Shown here one piece after another: positions 20,280 to 29,687 of a DNA stretch of 64,000 bases (position 1 is the stretch's first letter; every line of letters starts with the position of its first letter). A program made the position numbers and the translations under genes. The DNA is from Nonomuraea gerenzanensis. GTDB taxonomy: Bacteria; Actinomycetota; Actinomycetes; Streptosporangiales; Streptosporangiaceae. The stretch spans positions 3,596,001-3,660,000 of the forward strand of contig NZ_CP084058.1 of the NCBI RefSeq assembly GCF_020215645.1, in the 5' to 3' direction. The notes below the pieces were generated by a model, which ran no database searches, was not told where the DNA came from, and saw only the letters and a program-made list of their open reading frames with translations.

Positions 20280-22634
20280 CTAGATCTTCACCGTAGCCGA
20301 CAGCCTGAGATCGGCCGAACTGCGGCCCACCTCCACCGTCTGCTCGCCCTCGACCGTGCGCCAGCCGTCCTCCCACACCTGGAAGGCCCGCTCCGGCAGG
20401 AACAGGGTGGTCACCACGCTCTGTCCCGGCTCCGCCTCCACCACGTCGAACGCGGCCAGCCGCCTGCGCGGCCCGGCGTAGACCTGCACGACCTCCCGTC
20501 CCGGGCGGGTGCCGGTGTTCGTGACCGCCACGGTCACGGTCGTGCCCTCGGCCGCGATCGAGTCGTACGACCAGGTGGTGTAGCCCAGGCCGTGGCCGAA
20601 CCAGAACGCGGGTGCCCGCTCGGCCCTCCGCCACGCCGGATAGCCGGTGAAGACGCCCTCGTCGTAGAACACCTGCCCGTCCACCGGCGTCACCGCCGTC
20701 ACCGGGGCGTCCGCCAGCCGTTCCGGCCACGTCGTCGGCAGCCGCCCACCGGGCTCGGCGTCCCCGAACAGCACGTCCGCCAGCGCCGCCCCCGCTTCCT
20801 GCCCGGGGAACCAGGTCAGCAGCACCGCCGCCACCTCGGGCAGCCACGGCATCTCCACCGGCGAGCCGGCGTTGACCACGACCACCGTGCGCGGGTTCGC
20901 CGCGGCCACCGCGCTGATCAGCTCGTCCTGGCGGCCGGGTAGCCGCAGGTCCGTCCGGTCGAAGCCCTCGCTCTCCACCTCCGGCGTGGTGGCGGCCACG
21001 ACCACCGCCACGTCGCACCCGCGCGCCACGCGCACCGCCTGCGCCATGAGCTCGTCCTCGCCCGGCGTCGGCTCCGCGTGGCCGAGCGTGAACGACACGA
21101 TCGCCATGCCGCCGAACCTGCCCGGCGGGTGGGTCAGGGTCAGCTCGTAGGTCTCCCCGGCCGTCATCGGCACGCCGATCCGCTTCTCCGGCGGTGACAG
21201 GAACGCCGCCGCCGGGTCGCCGCCGTCCACGCCGATGATCTCGTCGAGCACCGTCTCGCCGTTCACGGTCAGCTTGAACGCGCCCGCTCCGGCGACCGAC
21301 AGCTCGTGCTCGCCGCTCTCCCGGGCCGTGTACGCGGCCCGCAGCAGGACCGTCCTGAGCCGGTCCGCGTCGAGGCCGGGCGGGAGGTGGCCGAGCCAGC
21401 GGGCCTCGCCGGTGGCCAGCGGCTGCTCGATCAGCACCGCGCCGTGCTCGTCCAGGAACTGGGCCGTGACGGGGCCGGGCAGGGGGGACAGGCGGATGCG
21501 GGGGTCGGTGCCGAGCGCGTACCGGACGTCGGCGCGCTCGGACAGGGCCTGCAGCGGCGAGCTGATCCGGTCGGGGAAGACCTGGGCGCTGCCGCCGCCC
21601 ATCACGCGTGCCTCGCGGGCCGCCGCGCCGACGAGGGCCAGCGTGGGGGTGCCCTGGAGGGGGAGGACGCCGTCGTTGACGAGCAGGGTGGCGGCGCGGG
21701 CGGCGATCTCCCGGGTGAGCGCCACGCCGTCGATGACCTCGGTTCTGACGACGGGGGCAGGGCCGGCGGGGTGGAGGGCGCCGACGCGTTCGGCCAGGCG
21801 CAGGATGCGGCGGACCCGATCGTCCACGACAGACTCCGGCACCCGCCCCTCCCGCACGGCCGCCTCCAGCCGCTCGCCCCACGGCCCGCCCGGCCCCGGC
21901 ATGGCCACGTCGGTGCCGCCGAGCGCGGCGGCCTCGGTGGAGCGGACCGCCGTCCAGTCCGAGACCACGAACCCGTCGAATCCCCACTCGTCCTTGAGCA
22001 CCCCGTGCACCAGCTCGGCGTGCTCGGTCATGGTGGTGCCGTTCACCGCGTTGTAGGCCGTCATGAGCCCCCAGGCTCCGGCGCGCACCACCCGCTCGAA
22101 CGGCCGCAGGTACAGCTCGCGCAGTGCCTGCTCGCCGACCACCACGTCCACGGTGAAGCGGTCGGTCTCGAAGTCGTTGGCCACGAAGTGCTTGGGCGTG
22201 GTGGCGACCCCGCCCTCCTGCACCCCCTCGACGTAGGCGGCGCCGATCTCGCCCGTCAGGTACGCGTCCTCGGAGAAGCACTCGAAGTGCCGGCCGCCGA
22301 GCGGGGAGCGGTGCAGGTTGAGCGTGGGCGCGAGCAGCACGTGCACACCCTTGCGCCGCGCCTCCTGCGCCAGCAGCAGCCCGGCCCGCCTGACCAGCTC
22401 CACGTCCCAGGTGGCGGCCAGCGCCGTCGGGCTCGGCAGGGCGATCGAGGGGTCGGCGGCGCTCCACTGCTCACCGCGTACGCCGATGGGCCCGTCGCTC
22501 ATCACGAGGCGGTCGAGCCCGATCTCGGGCAGCGGGGGCAGCGACCACATGTCGGCCCCGGTCAGCAGGCGGATCTTGGTGGGCAGGTCGAGGCGGGAGA
22601 TCAGTTCGTCGAGGTCCACGAGCACAGTGTTCAC
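20280..22634 (-). CDS. Glycoside hydrolase family 3 (beta-glucosidase type) with PA14 insert
   Basis: 784 residues from GTG 22634; later GTGs are possible because no good ribosome site is seen. The N-terminal barrel shows Gly-x-x-x-x-Leu-Ala-Pro-Thr-Leu-Asn-Leu-His-Arg, Lys-His-Phe-Val-Ala-Asn-Asp, and the nucleophile Asp226 in Gly-Phe-Val-Val-Ser-Asp-Trp. A second alpha/beta domain, an inserted PA14-like beta sandwich (about 370-500) and a C-terminal fibronectin-III-like domain follow, as in PA14-containing beta-glucosidases. There is no signal peptide, so it probably works inside the cell on imported oligosaccharides. It stands alone, without transporter genes. Confidence 0.92.
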   Translation of the reverse strand: MNTVLVDLDELISRLDLPTKIRLLTGADMWSLPPLPEIGLDRLVMSDGPIGVRGEQWSAADPSIALPSPTALAATWDVELVRRAGLLLAQEARRKGVHVLLAPTLNLHRSPLGGRHFECFSEDAYLTGEIGAAYVEGVQEGGVATTPKHFVANDFETDRFTVDVVVGEQALRELYLRPFERVVRAGAWGLMTAYNAVNGTTMTEHAELVHGVLKDEWGFDGFVVSDWTAVRSTEAAALGGTDVAMPGPGGPWGERLEAAVREGRVPESVVDDRVRRILRLAERVGALHPAGPAPVVRTEVIDGVALTREIAARAATLLVNDGVLPLQGTPTLALVGAAAREARVMGGGSAQVFPDRISSPLQALSERADVRYALGTDPRIRLSPLPGPVTAQFLDEHGAVLIEQPLATGEARWLGHLPPGLDADRLRTVLLRAAYTARESGEHELSVAGAGAFKLTVNGETVLDEIIGVDGGDPAAAFLSPPEKRIGVPMTAGETYELTLTHPPGRFGGMAIVSFTLGHAEPTPGEDELMAQAVRVARGCDVAVVVAATTPEVESEGFDRTDLRLPGRQDELISAVAAANPRTVVVVNAGSPVEMPWLPEVAAVLLTWFPGQEAGAALADVLFGDAEPGGRLPTTWPERLADAPVTAVTPVDGQVFYDEGVFTGYPAWRRAERAPAFWFGHGLGYTTWSYDSIAAEGTTVTVAVTNTGTRPGREVVQVYAGPRRRLAAFDVVEAEPGQSVVTTLFLPERAFQVWEDGWRTVEGEQTVEVGRSSADLRLSATVKI

Positions 22635-22716
22635 CAGAAAACCGAGTGCCCGATAGGTTTGTTATCTTAGCGTCACGCAAAGCCCATCGGGCTGCCGGTA
22701 GGGGCACCGGCAGCCG

Positions 22717-23514
22717 TCAGGCCGTCACGAAGAACTCCAGCAGCTCGGGCACCAGCGCCTCCGGCGCCACGTTGTGCGCCTGGTCCTCCAGCACCCGCCG
22801 CACCGCGCCGGGCACCGCCGCCGCCACCGCCACCCCGGCGTTCGCCATCCACGCCGCGCTGTCGGCCCCGTTGAGCACCAGCGTCGGCTGCGCGATGCGC
22901 GACAGCCGCGCGGCGGGCAGCGCGTTGCCCGGGCCCAGCACCGCGGCCTCGTAGGCCAGCGTGTGCGCCACGGCCTCCATCTCGGCCCACGCGGGGTGCG
23001 CGCGCATCCCGGCGACGGCCTCCCGCGGCAGTTCGGCCGCCTCGACCATGAACCGCTCCACCGCCTCGTCCCGCCGGCCCGACACGACCAGGTCGGCGAG
23101 CTGCTCGGCGAAGTCGAGGGGGAGGGCGGGCGCGCTGTCGTCCACGTGGTACGGCGGCTCCCACACGGCCAGCTTCGTGATCGACGGGTTCACGGCCGCC
23201 GCCTCCAGCGCCAGCGCCGCCCCCGACGAGCCGCCGAACACCATGGCCGACCCGCCCGCCGCCTCCACGACGGCGGCCAGATCCTCGATCTCCCGCTCCA
23301 CCGCGTACGGCTGGACGTCACCGCTGTCGCCGCGCCCGCGCCGGTCGTAGTTGTGGACCGTGAACCAGCGGGCCAGGCCGCCCGCGATGGCGGTCATCAG
23401 CGGGTGCCGCCGGTCCGAGAACGCGCCCTGGACCAGGACGACGGCCGGGCCCTCGCCGTACACGTCGTAGGCGACGAGAGTCCCGTCCGCCGACTTCACC
23501 GCATCCGGCTTCAC
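22717..23514 (-). CDS. Alpha/beta hydrolase
   Basis: 265 residues from GTG 23514, overlapping the stop of the VOC gene (GTGA). Visible landmarks are Tyr-Asp-Arg-Arg-Gly-Arg-Gly-Asp-Ser, the nucleophile elbow Gly-Gly-Ser-Ser-Gly, a late Asp in Leu-Asn-Gly-Ala-Asp and the final His in Gln-Ala-His-Asn-Val-Ala, completing a Ser-Asp-His triad. It is soluble. Paired with a VOC protein, it looks like a small-molecule detoxification or modification unit; the substrate is unknown. Confidence 0.88.
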   Translation of the reverse strand: MKPDAVKSADGTLVAYDVYGEGPAVVLVQGAFSDRRHPLMTAIAGGLARWFTVHNYDRRGRGDSGDVQPYAVEREIEDLAAVVEAAGGSAMVFGGSSGAALALEAAAVNPSITKLAVWEPPYHVDDSAPALPLDFAEQLADLVVSGRRDEAVERFMVEAAELPREAVAGMRAHPAWAEMEAVAHTLAYEAAVLGPGNALPAARLSRIAQPTLVLNGADSAAWMANAGVAVAAAVPGAVRRVLEDQAHNVAPEALVPELLEFFVTA

Positions 23515-23897
23515 GCGGTCGGCGGCACCAGGCACAGCACCTCCCAGTGGTGTCCGTCGAGGTCGGCGAAGCCGCGCTGGTAGCGGGGGCCGCCCTGCTG
23601 CGGGACGCCCGCGGGGGTGGCGCCGGCGGCCAGGGCCTTGTCCACCAGCTCGTCGACCGCCGCCGGGTTCTCCACGCCGAGGCACAGGATCGCCTCGGTG
23701 CTCCTGGCGGAGTCCGCGATCTCCTTGGTGATGAACGAGCCGAACACCGGCTCCTCCAGCAGCATCACCTGCGTCTGCTCGCTGATGATCACCGACGCCA
23801 TGCCCTGGGCCATGCCGAACAGGTTGAAGCCGAGCTCGGTGAAGAACTTCGATGACCGGTCCAGGTCTTTGACCGCCATGTTGACGAAGAGCTGCAT
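23511..23897 (-). CDS. VOC/glyoxalase-fold protein
   Basis: 128 residues from ATG 23897. The opening Phe-Val-Asn-Met-Ala-Val-Lys-Asp-Leu-Asp-Arg-Ser-x-x-Phe-Phe-x-x-Leu-Gly-Phe and the closing Phe-Ala-Asp-Leu-Asp-Gly-His-His-Trp-Glu-Val are typical of vicinal-oxygen-chelate proteins of the PhnB/DUF1428-like group. The His and Glu at the end could bind metal. It is coupled to the hydrolase downstream and lies 91 bp from the AraC regulator gene, which is transcribed the same way. Confidence 0.88.
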   Translation of the reverse strand: MQLFVNMAVKDLDRSSKFFTELGFNLFGMAQGMASVIISEQTQVMLLEEPVFGSFITKEIADSARSTEAILCLGVENPAAVDELVDKALAAGATPAGVPQQGGPRYQRGFADLDGHHWEVLCLVPPTA

Positions 23898-23988
23898 CTC
23901 CAGATCCCTTTCTCGCTTGCGATGTGCCCTCAGTCTGCTTGTTGCGGGCCTCGCCGGTCTTGGATCTGGATGCCAGGCGGATTGACGA

Positions 23989-24945
23989 TCAGCGCACGGT
24001 GTGGTTGCGCCGGTACTCGGCGGGCGGCATCCCGTACGCCTGCCGGAACAACCTGGAGAAATGCGCCGCGTCGGGCAGGCCCCACCGGGCCCCGACCGCG
24101 CTGACGGACCCGGTGGCGCCCGAGATCAGGTCCGCGCGGCACCGTTCGAGGCGGCGCTGCCTGATCCAGGCGGCCACCGTCGTGTTCTCCGACTCGAACA
24201 GCCGGTGCAGGTAACGCACGGAGATGTGGTGCGCCGCCGCGACGCTCGCCGGATCGAGGTCGATGTCGCCCAGCCGCTGCTCGATGAACGTGTGCACCCG
24301 CATCAGCAACGTACGCTGCCGGGCGTCCTCGGGCAGCGACCGCGCCTGGTCCAGGCGCTCGGCCACGGCGGCGCCGACCAGGTCCGTCACCACGCCCGAC
24401 AGCCGCGCGGCACTGCCGGGCCGGTAGGTCTCGTGGTCCAGCGCCACCCGCCGCAGCAGCGGCACGGCCAGCGCGGCGGCCCCCGACTCGGCCCCGATGG
24501 GCAGCGCGGCCAGCTCCGCCACCGCGCCCGCGGGCACCGCGAGCAGCTCGCGCGGGAAGCTGAACACCGCCAGCCGCACCGCCGAGTCGTAGGCCAGCTC
24601 GTACGGCCGGGAGAAGTCGTAGATCGCGAACTCGCCCCTGCTGAGCTGCGTGTGGCGGCCGTCCTGCGCCAGGCGCGGGCTGCCGGCCAGCGTGAGCACC
24701 ACGCGATACAGCTCGGGGTTGTCGCGGCGGATCAGGCCGGAGGTGCGGTGGACGCTGTGCGGCGTGGAGGTCTTGATCCTGCCCACGCCCACGGTGCCGA
24801 GCTTGCCGAACTCGATCTCGCCGTGTAACGGCGCGTCGGGATCGATGCGCAGGTCGAGGGGGCCGAGGGTGTCGCAGACGATGCCGCGCCAGGCCTCGTG
24901 CCGGCGTGCCGCGGGCAGGTCACTGGTGCGGATCAGCACGGCCAT
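23989..24945 (-). CDS. AraC-family transcriptional regulator
   Basis: 318 residues from ATG 24945, with AAGGG about ten bases ahead; an ATG at 24963 is in frame. The N-terminal 170 residues resemble the AraC_binding_2 sensor domain (Arg-x-Glu-Ala-Trp-Arg...Gln-Leu-Ser-Arg-Gly-Glu-Phe-Ala-Ile-Tyr-Asp). The C-terminal 100 hold two helix-turn-helix units with Ala-x-x-His-x-Ile-Ser-Val-Arg-Tyr-Leu-His-Arg-Leu-Phe and Trp-Gly-Leu-Pro-Asp-Ala-Ala-His-Phe-Ser-Arg-x-Phe-x-x-x-Tyr-Gly. It probably controls the downstream VOC/hydrolase pair. Confidence 0.9.
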   Translation of the reverse strand: MAVLIRTSDLPAARRHEAWRGIVCDTLGPLDLRIDPDAPLHGEIEFGKLGTVGVGRIKTSTPHSVHRTSGLIRRDNPELYRVVLTLAGSPRLAQDGRHTQLSRGEFAIYDFSRPYELAYDSAVRLAVFSFPRELLAVPAGAVAELAALPIGAESGAAALAVPLLRRVALDHETYRPGSAARLSGVVTDLVGAAVAERLDQARSLPEDARQRTLLMRVHTFIEQRLGDIDLDPASVAAAHHISVRYLHRLFESENTTVAAWIRQRRLERCRADLISGATGSVSAVGARWGLPDAAHFSRLFRQAYGMPPAEYRRNHTVR

Positions 24946-25031
24946 CGCGAGTCGACCCTTCATCCGGCTGGGCTGCCATGGTAGCCCGTCCGCGATCAGC
25001 CGAAGGGAAAGCCGCATTTCCGGACATACGA

Positions 25032-25059
25032 GAGCCCCGGGGCGCTCACCCCGGGGCTC
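25032..25059. terminator. Hairpin terminator after lipA
   Basis: Perfect 11-bp arms GAGCCCCGGGG and its complement (25032-25042, 25049-25059) with a six-base loop, 11 bp past the lipA stop. Confidence 0.8.
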
Positions 25060-25069
25060 GGTGCCTGGC

Positions 25070-25999
25070 TCAGGCGCTCTGGCGGGCCTCGATGGCCTGC
25101 TTGTAGAGGCGGCCCGCCCGGTACGACGAGCGCACCAGCGGCCCGGACAGGACCCCGGCGAACCCGATCGCCTCGGCCTCGGCCTGCAGCTCCACGAACT
25201 CCTCCGGCTTGACCCACCGCTCCACCGGGTGGTGGCGCGGCGTCGGCCGCAGGTACTGCGTGATCGTCAGCAGGTCGGTGCCGGCCGCGTGCAGGTCGCG
25301 CATGGCCTCGACGATCTCCTCGCGCGTCTCGCCCATGCCCAGGATCAGGTTGGACTTGGTGACCAGCCCGGCCTCGCGGGCCATCGTGATCACGCCGAGC
25401 GAGCGCTCGTAGCGGAAGGCCGGACGGATGCGCTTGAAGATGCGCGGCACCGTCTCGACGTTGTGCGCGAACACCTCGGGCTTGCTGGAGAAGACCTCCT
25501 CCAGCTGCTCACGATCGCCGTTGAAGTCGGGCACGAGCAGCTCGACGCCGCAGTCGGGCAGCAGCGCGTGGATCTGGCGCGCCGTCTCGGCGTAGAGCCA
25601 GGCGCCGCCGTCGGGCAGGTCGTCGCGGGCCACGCCGGTCACGGTCGCGTACTTCAGGCCCATCTGCTGGACGGACTCGGCCACCCGGCGCGGCTCGTCG
25701 CGGTCGTACTCCTTGGGCTTGCCCGTGTCGATCTGGCAGAAGTCGCAGCGGCGGGTGCACTGGTCGCCGCCGATGAGGAAGGTCGCCTCGCGATCCTCCC
25801 AGCACTCGTAGATATTGGGACAGCCCGCCTCTTCACAGACCGTGTGCAGGCCCTCCCGGCGCACGAGCGATTTCAGCTCGGTGTATTCGGGGCCCGTCCT
25901 CAGCTTGGTCTTGATCCACGGGGGCTTGCGCTCGATAGGGGTCTCGGCGTTACGCACCTCCAGGCGGAGGAGCTTTCGGCCTTCAGGAGCAACGGTCAC
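25070..25999 (-). CDS. lipA: Lipoyl synthase
   Basis: 309 residues from GTG 25999. A radical-SAM enzyme that inserts two sulfurs into octanoyl groups on lipoyl domains. It shows the auxiliary-cluster motif Cys-Glu-Glu-Ala-Gly-Cys-Pro-Asn-x-x-Glu-Cys, the radical-SAM motif Cys-Thr-Arg-Arg-Cys-Asp-Phe-Cys, and the C-terminal Ser-Ser-Tyr-Arg-Ala serine ligand region. It acts after LipB, encoded 1.2 kb upstream in the same direction, on SucB encoded further up. A terminator follows. Confidence 0.97.
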   Translation of the reverse strand: MTVAPEGRKLLRLEVRNAETPIERKPPWIKTKLRTGPEYTELKSLVRREGLHTVCEEAGCPNIYECWEDREATFLIGGDQCTRRCDFCQIDTGKPKEYDRDEPRRVAESVQQMGLKYATVTGVARDDLPDGGAWLYAETARQIHALLPDCGVELLVPDFNGDREQLEEVFSSKPEVFAHNVETVPRIFKRIRPAFRYERSLGVITMAREAGLVTKSNLILGMGETREEIVEAMRDLHAAGTDLLTITQYLRPTPRHHPVERWVKPEEFVELQAEAEAIGFAGVLSGPLVRSSYRAGRLYKQAIEARQSA

Positions 26000-26075
26000 C
26001 TTCTCAGCTTACGTCCGCCGCGACAGCGACCTGGTCCAGGGTCGGGATCCGCCGCGACGCCGACCCGATCGAGGG

Positions 26076-27065
26076 TCAGGAGATCAGCCCGAAGCCCCGG
26101 ATCGCCCGCGCGTAGTGCACGGCCAGCTCCTCGTCGATCCGGTCGGACTGGCCGCTGTCGAGCAGCTCCGAGTGCGGGGCCGAGGTCCACACCCCGTCGG
26201 CGGTGAGCCGGAACTTGGTCAGCACCGTGCGCCGGATCGCCGACACGCTCTCGCCGCGCAGCGCCGCCGCCTGCATCGGCGCCACGTAGCCGCCGCGCTC
26301 CTCCAGCGACTCCAGCTCGGCCAGCTCCGCCTCCGACGCCACGCGCAGGGTCGCCGCCCGGCGCCTGGCCTGGACGCGGCCCTCGCCGGCGCGGGACAGG
26401 CGGCCCAGCGCGTACCGGGTGAGCAGCACGGGGCCGCCGAGCACGCGGCCGACCAGGCGGCCGAGCAGGCCCGTCACGTCGTAGGCGGGGCGCATCGCCT
26501 CCAGCGCCATCGGCGCCGCGCCGGCCATCTTGTCCTCCGCGTCCATCCTGGCCTGCTGCGGCCCCGAGCCCGGGCCCAGCAGGGCGTCCCGCCAGGCGTC
26601 CAGCGTGGCCAGCGCCTCGCTCACCACCCGCTCGTCGCCGGCGGGCAGCCGCGCGTACGCCCTGGCCAGCAGCGCCACCCGCTGCTTGGGCGGCAGCGCC
26701 AGCCACAGCGGCAGGCCGACCGCCAGGACAGGGGTGCGCGCCAGGCCGACCCGGTCGTAGCGGGTCCGCGTGGCCAGGTCGCGCACCGCGACCTGGCTGG
26801 GCCGCTTGACCCCCGCCCGGTCGGCCACCCGGTCGGCCAGCGCGTGCAGCTCGGGGGCCGCCGCGCGGTCGAGCACCTCGGCGTCGGCGGGCAGGCGGCC
26901 GAGGCGCGGCCGCAGCGTCCAGCCCACGGCCAGGCTCACGCCGCCCAGGAGCCACGACAGGATCGACCCCGGCGCACGCAGGATGATCCACCCGCCCAGC
27001 ACGACGAACGCCAGCGTCAGCAGGTGCACCACGAGCGCGAGCACGAGAGCGCAGAGACGCATCAC
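26076..27065 (-). CDS. M48-peptidase-like membrane protein lacking the zinc motif
   Basis: 329 residues from ATG 27065 (27062 also possible). One or two N-terminal membrane helices (about 5-50) precede a domain with the M48 layout: Pro-Glu-Leu-His-Ala-Leu-Ala-Asp-Arg-Val-Ala-Asp-Arg-Ala-Gly-Val, then Leu-Pro-Pro-Lys-Gln-Arg-Val-Ala-Leu-Leu-Ala-Arg-Ala-Tyr-Ala-Arg-Leu-Pro-Ala-Gly-Asp where the family has His-Glu-x-x-His. The zinc ligands are replaced (residues about 134-139), so it cannot be a normal metallopeptidase. It lies between lipA and lipB; a scaffold or sensor role is inference. Confidence 0.65.
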   Translation of the reverse strand: MMRLCALVLALVVHLLTLAFVVLGGWIILRAPGSILSWLLGGVSLAVGWTLRPRLGRLPADAEVLDRAAAPELHALADRVADRAGVKRPSQVAVRDLATRTRYDRVGLARTPVLAVGLPLWLALPPKQRVALLARAYARLPAGDERVVSEALATLDAWRDALLGPGSGPQQARMDAEDKMAGAAPMALEAMRPAYDVTGLLGRLVGRVLGGPVLLTRYALGRLSRAGEGRVQARRRAATLRVASEAELAELESLEERGGYVAPMQAAALRGESVSAIRRTVLTKFRLTADGVWTSAPHSELLDSGQSDRIDEELAVHYARAIRGFGLIS

Positions 27066-27158
27066 AAAGGTGATGGTAAGCCGGGAACGCGCGCCTACCA
27101 GATGCCGATTCGGTCAACGGACCCGCCGCGGCGGCGAAGCGGATGCCCCGGGCTCGGC

Positions 27159-27851
27159 TCAGCGCCGGAGGAGATCCTCCTCGTGCAGGTCGAACATCTC
27201 CTTGCCGAGCGCCTCCGCCAGCCGCTTCTCCGCGATCGGCATGACCTCCTCGACCACGATCCGCCGCCCCGTCTCGGCCGACAGGGAGGTGACCCCCACG
27301 TCGGGGATGCCGCACGGCGCGATGCGGTTGAACCAGCGGGGGTCGTTGGCGCAGTTGAGGGCGAAGCCGTGCATGGTCACGCCCTTGGCCACCCGCAGGC
27401 CGACCGCGCCGAGCTGCCGGTCGGGCAGGCCGAGGGCCGCGTCGCCGAGCGCCCACACCCCTGCCCTGCCGGCCACCCGCCTGGCGGTGACGCCGAAGTC
27501 GGCGCACACCTGGATCATCGTGTCCTCCAGGTGGCAGGCGAAGCGCACCACGTCGGTGACCGCCACGATCGGATAGGCCACGAGCTGCCCAGGACCGTGC
27601 CAGGTCAGGCGCCCGCCGCGATCGACGTCGACGACGGGGGTGCCGTCGGCGGGCCGCTCGTGCGCGGCGGTGCGCTTGCCCGCCGTGTAGACGGGCGCGT
27701 GCTCCAGGATCAGGACGGTGTCGGTGAGCTCTCCGGCGACCCGCTTGCCGTGCACCCAGCGCTGCAACGACCAGGCCTGCTCGTAGGGGACGTCGACACC
27801 GAGTCGGACGATGGCGAGTGCGTGGGGATCGTCCCCGGGGATGGGGCGCAT
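27159..27851 (-). CDS. lipB: Octanoyl-ACP:protein octanoyltransferase
   Basis: 230 residues from ATG 27851; a GTG at 27875 would add eight. It transfers octanoate from acyl carrier protein to lipoyl domains. Signatures: [28 protein letters not shown] with the catalytic lysine, and the catalytic Cys in [11 protein letters not shown]. It works with LipA, encoded downstream. Confidence 0.96.
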   Translation of the reverse strand: MRPIPGDDPHALAIVRLGVDVPYEQAWSLQRWVHGKRVAGELTDTVLILEHAPVYTAGKRTAAHERPADGTPVVDVDRGGRLTWHGPGQLVAYPIVAVTDVVRFACHLEDTMIQVCADFGVTARRVAGRAGVWALGDAALGLPDRQLGAVGLRVAKGVTMHGFALNCANDPRWFNRIAPCGIPDVGVTSLSAETGRRIVVEEVMPIAEKRLAEALGKEMFDLHEEDLLRR

Positions 27852-27888
27852 GAGCCTATTGTGCCGTTCCCTCACCCTTGAAGGGTAA

Positions 27889-28626
27889 TCAGGGGGTCAG
27901 CAAACGAGGCTCGATCCTGAACTCCTTTACCTTCCCCTGGTCGTCGGTCTCCACCTTGTACGCGTAGCCCGCCGGCTCCACGCTGACGGCCTGGATGAAC
28001 TCCGTGCCCACGTAGTGCAGGCCCACGCCCTCGTCGGCGGCGTACCCGCCGGGCAGCTCGCCCTCGGCCACGGCCCGCTGCAGCAGCGGGCGGCGCTGCG
28101 GCTCGGAGTTGTAGTGCACCCCGCACGAGTACGGCAGCAGCCCCATCCCCTCGGCCCAGACCCGCAGCTCGGGGCCGAAGGAGTCGGTGTTGCCGCCGAC
28201 GTGCCAGCACAACGCGCCCGCGCTCTGCCCCGACAGCACCACCCCGGCCCGCCACGCCTCCTCGAACGCCTCGTCCAGCTCGTGCAACCGCCACAACGCC
28301 ATCAGGTTGGCCACGCTGCCACCGCTGACATAGATCATGTCCTGCTCAAGGATCCACGACCGCGGATCCGGGTCGTTCGGCATCGGGAACAGCGTCAGGT
28401 GGCTCACCTCGACGTCCCAGCCCGCGAAGGCGCCGTACATCTTCAGCACCCAGTCGGCCGAGTCGCCCATCGCCGTGGGCACCAGCCCCAGCTTCGGGCG
28501 GTCCTGGCCGGTCAGGTCGAGGCCGTACCGCAGCAGCGCACTGGCCTCGATCTGGCCGTGCCGCCTGCTGGGGCGGAACGACCCGCCCCCGATGGCGAGG
28601 ATGTGCGACTGTCCTGACCGGGTCAT
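27889..28626 (-). CDS. Peptidase E-like serine peptidase (family S51)
   Basis: 245 residues from ATG 28626, behind GGGAGA. The fold is class I amidotransferase-like: Ile-Gly-Gly-Gly near the start, Tyr-Val-Ser-Gly-Gly-Ser-Val-Ala-Asn, and the nucleophile in [11 protein letters not shown]. S51 members cleave Asp-X dipeptides (peptidase E) or beta-aspartyl chains (cyanophycinase). The size and lack of a signal peptide fit the peptidase E type. It is the gene upstream of lipB, with 37 bp between them. Confidence 0.88.
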   Translation of the reverse strand: MTRSGQSHILAIGGGSFRPSRRHGQIEASALLRYGLDLTGQDRPKLGLVPTAMGDSADWVLKMYGAFAGWDVEVSHLTLFPMPNDPDPRSWILEQDMIYVSGGSVANLMALWRLHELDEAFEEAWRAGVVLSGQSAGALCWHVGGNTDSFGPELRVWAEGMGLLPYSCGVHYNSEPQRRPLLQRAVAEGELPGGYAADEGVGLHYVGTEFIQAVSVEPAGYAYKVETDDQGKVKEFRIEPRLLTP

Positions 28627-28663
28627 CTCAGAGTTCTCCCAGGTGCTAGAGGATGGAGGCCAC

Positions 28664-29557
28664 CTACAGTACGGCGCGCAGGGCCTCGTCGAGACGCGTA
28701 TGCGTGAAGCGGTGACCACTGGCCGTCAGCATGGCCGGCTCCAGCCTATGGCTGACCAGCAGCCCTTCGCGCGCGAACTCCCCCACCCCCGCCGCCAGCG
28801 CGAACGCGGGGACGGGGATGGGCAGCGTGCCCCGGCGCAGCGCCTTGCCGAGCGTCCTGGTGAACTCGGCGTTGGTGACCGGCGCGGGGGAGGTGAAGTT
28901 CACCGGGCCCTCGACGTCGCGGGTCCCGAGCACGTGCAGCGCCGCGCCCACCCAGTCGTCCAGGCTGATCCACGACCAGAACTGCCTGCCCGTCCCGAGC
29001 GGCGCGCCCAGGCCCATCCTGAAGATCGGCAGGATCCGCTCCAGCGCCCCGCCGCGCTTGCTCAGCACCAGCGACGTGCGCGCCGTCACCGTCCTGATCC
29101 CCGCCTCGCCCGCCCGCCGCGCCTCGGCCTCCCACTGCTCGCACAGGTCCGACAGGAACCCGCGGCCCTTGCCCTGGCTCTCGTCGATCACGCGGTCGCC
29201 GGTGTCGCCGTAGAAGTCCATGCCCGAGGCCGACAGAAGCACCTCAGGCGGCTCTGAGAGCTCGCGTAGCGCGTCCACCAGCACCCTCGTGCCCTGGGTG
29301 CGGCTGGTGACCAGCTCGCGCTTGTACGCGGGCGTCCACCGCCTGCCGCCGATCGAGGCCCCGGCCAGATGCACGACGGCCTCGGCCCCCTCCAGCGCGG
29401 CCAGGTCCACGACCTGCTCCGCCGGGTCCCAGAACGCCTCGTCGTCCTGCTGAGGCGGCCTGCGCACCAGGCGGACCACCTCGCGGCCCTGGCGTCGCAG
29501 CGTCTCCACCAGCGCCGTCCCGAGCAGTCCTGACGCGCCCGTCACGATGATCGCCAT
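28664..29557 (-). CDS. TIGR01777-family NAD-dependent epimerase
   Basis: 297 residues from ATG 29557. It opens with the Rossmann motif Thr-Gly-Ala-Ser-Gly-Leu-Leu-Gly and has Val-Val-His-Leu-Ala-Gly-Ala-Ser-Ile-Gly-Gly-Arg-Arg-Trp plus a C-terminal DUF1731-like region (Pro-Val-Pro-Ala-Phe-Ala-Leu). These SDR39U1/YfcH-type proteins are widespread and their substrate is unknown. The Ser-Ala-Ser-Gly-Met-Asp-Phe-Tyr-Gly segment corresponds to the active-site region. It lies downstream of sucB in the same direction. Confidence 0.92.
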   Translation of the reverse strand: MAIIVTGASGLLGTALVETLRRQGREVVRLVRRPPQQDDEAFWDPAEQVVDLAALEGAEAVVHLAGASIGGRRWTPAYKRELVTSRTQGTRVLVDALRELSEPPEVLLSASGMDFYGDTGDRVIDESQGKGRGFLSDLCEQWEAEARRAGEAGIRTVTARTSLVLSKRGGALERILPIFRMGLGAPLGTGRQFWSWISLDDWVGAALHVLGTRDVEGPVNFTSPAPVTNAEFTRTLGKALRRGTLPIPVPAFALAAGVGEFAREGLLVSHRLEPAMLTASGHRFTHTRLDEALRAVL

Positions 29558-29628
29558 GAGCCCACAGTACGCCGGGCCGCATCAGGGACCTCCGTGCCGC
29601 GCCCTGCCACCCGCCAGGGAAGACGAAA

Positions 29629-29663
29629 GGCCGGGCGGCCCCCGCGGTGGGAGCCGCCCGGCC
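29629..29663. terminator. Hairpin after sucB
   Basis: Perfect 11-bp arms GGCCGGGCGGC and complement (29629-29639, 29653-29663) with a 13-base loop, just past the sucB stop. Confidence 0.75.
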
Positions 29664-29687
29664 GATCAGCGACCAGGGAATGCCTCG

